Source: Cladochytrium replicatum (lineage: Eukaryota; Chytridiomycota; Chytridiomycetes; Cladochytriales; Cladochytriaceae). Taken from it: DNA of 64,000 bases. Made by a program: the position numbers and the translations under genes. Positions 58,453-64,000 of this stretch are shown piece after piece. Under the pieces are notes generated by a model. That model ran no database searches, was not told the origin of the DNA, and saw only the letters and a program-made list of their open reading frames with translations. The stretch's first letter is position 1. Every line of letters begins with the position of its first letter. Location of the stretch: NCBI GenBank assembly GCA_025526935.1, contig JAHLKD010000103.1, forward strand, positions 1 to 64,000, given 5' to 3'.

Positions 58453-60988
58453 TCAGCACCGAATCATTGCGACCTTGTCCATCCCTTCGCTCGCAAACGG
58501 CTTCATCTTGCCCTCTTCCTTCTCGCTCTCCGCTGCACCGCCTGTAGGTTCACCGCACGCAGACGACGTCGATGAAGTCGACGACGACGCGGAAGACGAC
58601 GATGCATCCGCGCGCCCGACCAGCCTTGGAACTTCACCTTCCTCGCTCGCCGGCCCACCCACGTCCCCGACAACAGACACGGACCCCACCGTCCCTGTAA
58701 TGGACAAAACTTCTTCATCTTGCTCGTCGTTGAGCTCCACCTCTTCGTCCCGAACAAACACTCCAATCTCCCCCACATCGCCGTCCGCATCTCCACCCAT
58801 CCTTTCCTGTTCATCTTCAACTTCCTCTTCCTCCGATATCCTCCTCCTGTGCCGCTCGTCTCCAGACTCAAGCTCGTCATCGTCAGTGTCGTTGTCCTCG
58901 TCATCCTCGCCGAACGACCCAGAGTGCCTCAGTCCAGCTGTGCTACTCCTGCCGCTCCTGCTAGAGTACCGTCGATCCCAATTCAGAGGTATCATATATC
59001 CTGCACTGTTTCGCCTCGGATCCGGTTCTTCAAAACCACTGCTACCGTGACTGTTGGGTGCGGAGAGCATGCTCACTCCCGCAGCCGTTGCTGCATCTTC
59101 TGCTCGCCACTGGTGAGACCGCGGCTCCCACTCTTCTCCATCAGGAGGGTCCCACTGGTGTAGCTTCCTACGCCATGCCCGGATCAGCCCATCCCAGCAA
59201 CGCTTGCTACACTTCATATGTTTGTCCGGGGTCTGAGGGTCACCTTTCTTTCGCCTGTTTCTGAATTTTTGAAACATCATAAGCAAAACACAAGACACGT
59301 ACGCGCATTTTTACCTGGGTACAAGATCCCTATAGCGATCGTATCCAATAGTGTTCTTACACATACACAAAACCACCGCTCAGCTTCACAATGCGTAAAA
59401 AAGGAACAAAAATCCACCTACCTTTCCATAATCAATCTGCTTCTGACGCTGCTCAAGCCTTCTTTCCTCGGCTGGAGGCAGCGTACTTCCACGCGACGAC
59501 TGCGTCAAAAACGAGTCCGCAAACGAATTGATCGTAATGATCGAGTCTGCCGCCGTGGTCGACACCGAATCCGCAATCGACTCTGCCGCAAGCGACTGGT
59601 TCTCATCTGCATCTGATTGAGGCGGCGCTGGAGCGGAATGAAGTCCCATCGCGCTTGTCATCACTGGAGACGCAACCCCGTGGTGCCCATGCTGCTGCCT
59701 TGCCCCCATATGAGGATGCGGATAGTGGTGGGATGAATTTGGATTTGGATTAGGTAGCATCGGAGGATTGTGGCTGCTCAGCGAATGTGATCCCAGATGA
59801 GTGATGTATGTAGTCTGGGTTCCAGCCAAGCGATTGCCAGCATATCCATCTTTTTTGTGCGCCCAAGAAAAGTTTAGACTCTTATAAATCACCCCGATTC
59901 CACTTCTTCTTCACCGTACCTGCATATGAACTATCAACATGTGCTCCTCCGACCAAACCGGGGTATTCGTTCACTCCGTGACCACTCGTTCGACGTGTAG
60001 GCACAGTCGTCGCTGTGCGCGCCCCAGCATCATTGCGTCCCGAGCCCTCCATCGGCGTTCGTCGCGAGCTGCCTCCCGGAATGTACCTGGAATGGTACGC
60101 CGAAGCCTGTGAGGGTCCGTATGCAAGCACCGCCCGTCTGTACGATCCATTAGTCTGCCCGACAGAGTTCCCTCCGGAAAAAGCAGGCGCCGGCGAGCCG
60201 GTCATGCGAGACGAATTAGAGGTAGGCCCAGGAAGCGGTGCTCGTCCTACCACAAAACCCTGAGGTTGCTGCGGCTGGACTGGGCGCGTGCGATGGACGT
60301 TTCCCGACATCCCAGATCCGTCAGGCGGCACCGGGGGGCCTTTATCAACCCCATTATTGGAGGAAGAAGGGGCACTGTTGTTGGCAACGACCGACTGAGC
60401 AGCGAGGGCCGGAGACGCAGACGATGTCGACCCAGGGCCAGCTTGAACATGCTGAGAAAGAGAAGGGGGAGCGGGAGGCGGCGGTGGGGGTGCCGGCCAG
60501 TACATCGGAGGTGACGGGTACGGATGTTGAGAATATACTACAGGCTGCAACTGGGCGTTTGCAAGGGGGCCCATCGCACCGGGATGTACAAAATACGCCG
60601 GAGCCGTTGTGTAGAACGGGTACGCAAACCGCACATGGCCAGGAGGTGGTGGAGGTTGGAGTGGGATGACGGCGGGTTGTGGTGGAGGTGGTGGAGTGGG
60701 TATGGTTTGAGGAAGTCCAACAGACATAGGTATAGATACAGGCGGGCCGTAGAAGGGTGCAGGCACCGGTTGCTGCAGTGGTTGCACCTGTGGCCTCTTG
60801 TGGTGGAGCGAGTTGGATCGTCGAACTTGGCTGTCAGGGGCAGCAACTGCGGAGCCGCCAGCAGGGCCAACGAGAGACTGTTGGGCATTCGAGGCGAGAT
60901 CCTGCTTGACGGACATGAGGGCCTGCTGCTGCTGCTGCTGCTGCGATGCCGCGCGGACGGCCATTTCTGTGGAAAAGTCGTCGGCCAT
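58453..60988 (-). CDS. SLBP: Histone mRNA stem-loop binding protein (SLBP) homologue
   Basis: Four exons: 59920-60988, 59422-59849, 59315-59355, 58453-59260 (781 aa). The RNA-binding domain is assembled from three exons: RRLEQRQKQIDYGK, then NTIGYDRYRDLVPR from a 41-nt exon, then TPDKHMKCSKRCWDG and RAWRRKLHQWDPP. This reproduces the SLBP signature, including the TPxK motif whose Thr is phosphorylated in animals, and the terminal LHxWDPP. SLBP binds the stem-loop at the 3' end of replication-dependent histone mRNAs. The 500 residues before it are Pro/Gln/Ser-rich and disordered (a 7-Gln run, PPPPPP runs). The tail is acidic and Ser-rich. The protein is about three times longer than animal SLBP. 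The acceptor after the AAAAAAG run at 59850 is the one that keeps frame. Confidence 0.92.
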
Positions 60989-61056
60989 TCGTTTGGCAAA
61001 GGTTTGGGACGCGTGAGAAAAAAGAATTCGATCTACTTATAGAAGAACAGTCGTGG

Positions 61057-62272
61057 TCATGGTCTACGCCAGGGATTCGTAGTCCCTTTAGAATGCCTGT
61101 CCTCGGCGCCTTTGATTGCAACATAGCCCTTCCCCTGTCCATCCCCACCGACATCAAGCCCTGATATCGCAGGTGACACCACTCGCGCAACCGTAACTCC
61201 CGCCAACAACGCCCGATCATCCTCCTCATCATCCCCTCCGCCATCCTCCTCGGAATGCAACACAGGCATCAGTGTTGCAGAAGAATGCGCTTTGTACGTC
61301 GAAGGCGTGAACGCCCCGCCGTTCTCATCGTGCTTCTCCTTGATCACAGCATCGATCAACCAAGCCTATGGTCCCAAGTGTCAACTTGAGATGCAGCACG
61401 GTTATGTGAAAGTCCCTACCTGAAGAACATTCATGCACAGAGGAAATAACAGCATCACCACGACAACCTGGGCCCGAGAGTCCGACCCACGCTCCAAGGG
61501 TCCGAGCATGTACTCCACAACCGCAGCCAGGAATGGGAATAACTGCAAAATAAGCACGACTGTGATTTTAACCCAGAACCACGCCGCGATGAACAGGCAA
61601 AGCTGCTTGAACCACGCTGAAAACTGCGGCGGGTTCCCATACGACCCGCTTTTGATCTGCGTCAACCCGATGCCCTCGGCTGCAGAGTGGATCAGACGCA
61701 GGTAACCATAGAGAATGCCAACTCCGATCGTAGTATCAAGAAGGATCTGCAAGTGCAGCAGCAAACAATGGTTTAGAACGGATACAATTTGCAAATGGAT
61801 TATCTGCCGCCTACATACATTCAGAAAATACCATACACACGGATTTGATACGTTCCTATCCGTCGCCGCGTCACCAGACATATACGCCAGTGCAACGTTT
61901 GCCTGTGCATGGTGAACTTATCATCTCGTTTCCAAAGGAAAACTCCAAAAACAACACTTTTTTCACTTACAAAGTGCACCATAGAGGAAGCCAGAGCCTG
62001 TTTGGAAGTGTCCATGATCCACACCGTAAACGGTCGCCGTGGAAACTCCCGATGCCTTTTCACTATTTCAACGCCCATCAGCTAAAGTGCTTACTAAACC
62101 GCTGACACGCGGGGATCACGACGACTACCGAGCAGCGACGAGAGGGCAATGGTCCCCAGGATAACCTGAACAACAACAGCAAAATCTGCGAGCAAGTGGG
62201 TAGTGAGCATTCCTCTGATTCCCATTAAGCGGCGGCTCGCCACTCACCATCGGTGAGTTTACACTTGACCAT
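61057..62272 (-). CDS. STIMATE/TMEM110-family membrane protein
   Basis: Six exons: 62248-62272, 62129-62185, 61971-62062, 61819-61902, 61420-61746, 61057-61365 (297 aa). Family landmarks are LLVKRHREFPRRPFTVWIMDTSKQ, HFANVALA, PCVWYFLNILLDTTIGVGIL and SGSYGNPP, followed by hydrophobic segments (about four to five in all). The tail is acidic with EEDGGGDDEEDD. In animals STIMATE is an ER protein at ER-plasma membrane junctions that supports STIM1 calcium signalling; fungal relatives are annotated as vacuolar membrane proteins. The splice after CTGCTCG at 62128 and the acceptor GAAATAG at 62063 restore the VKRHRE motif; other pairs give stops or a frame change. Divergent region to the right is empty. 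Confidence 0.88.
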
Positions 62273-63350
62273 CGCGTCTAATAACTTGGGCTTCTTGGAA
62301 CAGGAAGCGGATTCTTTGACTTTCTCTTGACGTGATGATCTTTAATGATTATGCCCTGCTGTCTTATTTTTGGGTGATGAAGCCAATCCAAAAATTCCAG
62401 CCACCTAAAAAACTGAAATTAGGGTAAAAGAAACAAACGTTGAACTCATTTGAGGGGCTACTCTCCGCTTCGCTTCGTCGGACATACCCGACGTCCGTTT
62501 ATAAATGTCATTAAAAAGAACGAAACCGGGGGACATTCGAAAAACACTCCGACGCTCGCCGATCTTGTTTTCTGATACCTGGATAACAGTCGCTTCAAGG
62601 GTGCTTAGAATCAGGAGTAATGGGACAACTTCAACATCAACAGAGTCAGAGTCGGATTCGGAATCAAAGTTGATGATTCATTCAGGTTTGTTTTCATCAT
62701 CTATACCCAAGCAAAGCCGAAAAAAGTTGAAATTCACTTAATATATATCCGTGGGCATTAGAGACTGACCCAGATCCTCAAATTGATGCTGCTCTACACA
62801 CAAGAACCCCGAACATCTCATACGTAGTATGCTACCGAATGTGATTTGCCCAGAGAAACAATCAACGTACATGCAAGTTGTATCAGTATAACATTCGTCA
62901 CACCGAATGCCGCAGTCGCAATGCAGCGCTTGACAGTCTCAAACTAATTCGAGTAGTTTTTTTCAAGCTGTTTGTCCATCTCATTTCTTTAACAATCTCA
63001 GCCGAGCTTCGCTTCCGCTCCTCTGGTGCCGCTCACTGCAAACCCTCTGTTTCTGTATCGTATGTGTTTATTAGAACAAAACAAAAAAAAGGTAACATCC
63101 CCCAACCCCCCACCCCCCTCCTATTCATTCTGTGTCGCTTCTTTCCACCTCAAGATCCAGCCTTCAAGCAAAAATAAAGCAAGATTTTAAACACCACCCC
63201 TCCCGAAACTCGCAAAGTAAAGGAAGTCATACACTGTGAAAACAAAAAGGGAGGGACGATGATCATTGTTTTCTCTCTGCGCTTCTTTGCAATTATTCCC
63301 CACCACCTCCCGGGCCCTCCCGTCGCTACTGCTACCGCTATAACCAAAGT
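62273..63350. other. About 1.1 kb intergenic region
   Basis: No supported gene. A 78-codon frame at 62505 (Ser-rich, with no recognisable domain) is not convincing. A C-rich run (CCCCCAACCCCCCACCCCCC) lies near 63098-63117. Confidence 0.45.
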
Positions 63351-64000
63351 TCACTCTTCAACCTGATCCTCTCCACCTTGCGTCCCCCTCCGTCCGCCAC
63401 CCAGCCTCCAGAACAACGTACCCTTGTTCTCCTTCCCGTCGCCCCCCCACACATCCTTCCGGAACACCTTTGCACCGACCGCCGCCTTCCTCAAAAACAA
63501 CGGGCTCCCGGCCTTCTTCCCCGCTCCAACGCCTCCTCCAAACCCAACCACCACAATGGATGGCCTTGCACCTTCATCCCCGTCATCCGAGATCGCGCAC
63601 CTCGGGTTGGGCCCGCGCTCAACGACCGACCTCTCCAGAATCACAACCACTGATCCACCCCCCCTCGCCATCCCAGGAGGGGGAAGCCCCTGCACCTCGC
63701 CCTCGCCCGCCCGTGCGCCAGCATACTCCGGCGGCCCGTTCTCCTCCTCCCGTCCCCCTCCAACCATCACCTCCAGCTCCCTCACACGCTCCTCAAGCGC
63801 CCTAAACTCCCCGGCGCCCACAAGCTCCCCGCGCATCCCCCGCACCGTCGTCTCCCGCCGCTTCTCAACGTCCGAATGCGCTCGTCGCAACTGCACCACC
63901 CCACTGGCACTCTCCGCCTCCATCCTCCGTAGCATCGACACCATCGTCCCAACGTCCCCGGACTCGGGCCTCAGCGTCCCGTCACTCGCATCCGACACCG
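63351..64000 (-). CDS. Hypothetical protein, C-terminal part, cut by the window edge
   Basis: The open frame runs from the window edge to a stop at 63351. Near the first visible Met (63998) it contains a short coiled coil (MLRRMEAESASGVVQLRRAH ... LEERVRELEVMVGGG). It continues with Gly/Pro/Glu-rich sequence and a Gly/Arg-rich end (GGGRRGTQGGEDQVEE). It has high GC content and strong coding periodicity, but no family was recognised. The true start is probably outside the window. Confidence 0.5.
   Translation of the reverse strand, partial: VSDASDGTLRPESGDVGTMVSMLRRMEAESASGVVQLRRAHSDVEKRRETTVRGMRGELVGAGEFRALEERVRELEVMVGGGREEENGPPEYAGARAGEGEVQGLPPPGMARGGGSVVVILERSVVERGPNPRCAISDDGDEGARPSIVVVGFGGGVGAGKKAGSPLFLRKAAVGAKVFRKDVWGGDGKENKGTLFWRLGGGRRGTQGGEDQVEE

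Noticed and set aside
62085-62105. Very short intron (18 nt) in the STIMATE gene
   Set aside because: Too short for a spliceosomal intron; the 62128/62063 donor-acceptor pair keeps frame and restores the VKRHRE motif.

Overview
The window is the left end of a eukaryotic chromosome, most likely from a fungus. It opens with 15 exact copies of a 10-nt telomere repeat. The genes carry many short GT-AG introns (about 40-80 nt), and the gene set includes a Zn2Cys6 regulator, carboxypeptidase Y, Fis1 and an SR protein. A stem-loop (histone mRNA) binding protein, a STIMATE-family protein and a TIR-type NLR together point to an early-diverging lineage, for example a chytrid, rather than an ascomycete or basidiomycete. 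The species was not identified. All exon models below come from reading frames and splice signals by eye.

Layout. (1) 1-8250: telomere, a short subtelomeric spacer with 33-bp repeats, then one arm of a large inverted duplication. This arm holds the 3' half of a MATH-domain gene (broken) and a complete NLR-type gene (N-terminal domain, TIR, NB-ARC, TPR) whose TPR array contains ten nearly identical 129-bp units. (2) 8250-21700: a transposon graveyard. It holds a hAT element with subterminal inverted tandem repeats, a decayed coiled-coil gene, a non-LTR retrotransposon remnant, a second hAT remnant, two copies of a small repeat family with GTTAAA ends, AT-rich ATTTG repeats and a two-unit interstitial telomere sequence. 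(3) 21700-24150: remnants of a cytochrome P450 and of a P450-reductase-type flavoprotein. (4) 24865-43972: an ordinary gene block coding for membrane-anchored fatty aldehyde dehydrogenase, Fis1, a Zn2Cys6 factor, an SR-type RNA-binding protein, carboxypeptidase Y, a PP2C phosphatase, a NhaD-type antiporter, a DUF2408-like repeat protein and a DUF1275 membrane protein. (5) 44150-54149: NLR debris and the other arm of the inverted duplication. Here the NLR is broken by a frameshift and by insertion of the small repeat element, while the MATH gene is intact and extends out to 57856. (6) 58453-64000: SLBP, a STIMATE-like protein and a gene cut by the window edge.

The two arms of the duplication have decayed in complementary ways. 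The telomere-side arm keeps the working NLR but only a truncated MATH gene. The internal arm keeps the working MATH/coiled-coil/membrane gene but a dead NLR. The most unusual system here is the TIR-NB-ARC-TPR receptor-like gene. Its sensor repeats look recently homogenised and differ only at a few fixed positions, and it sits in a telomere-proximal recombining region with three more partial or dead relatives.
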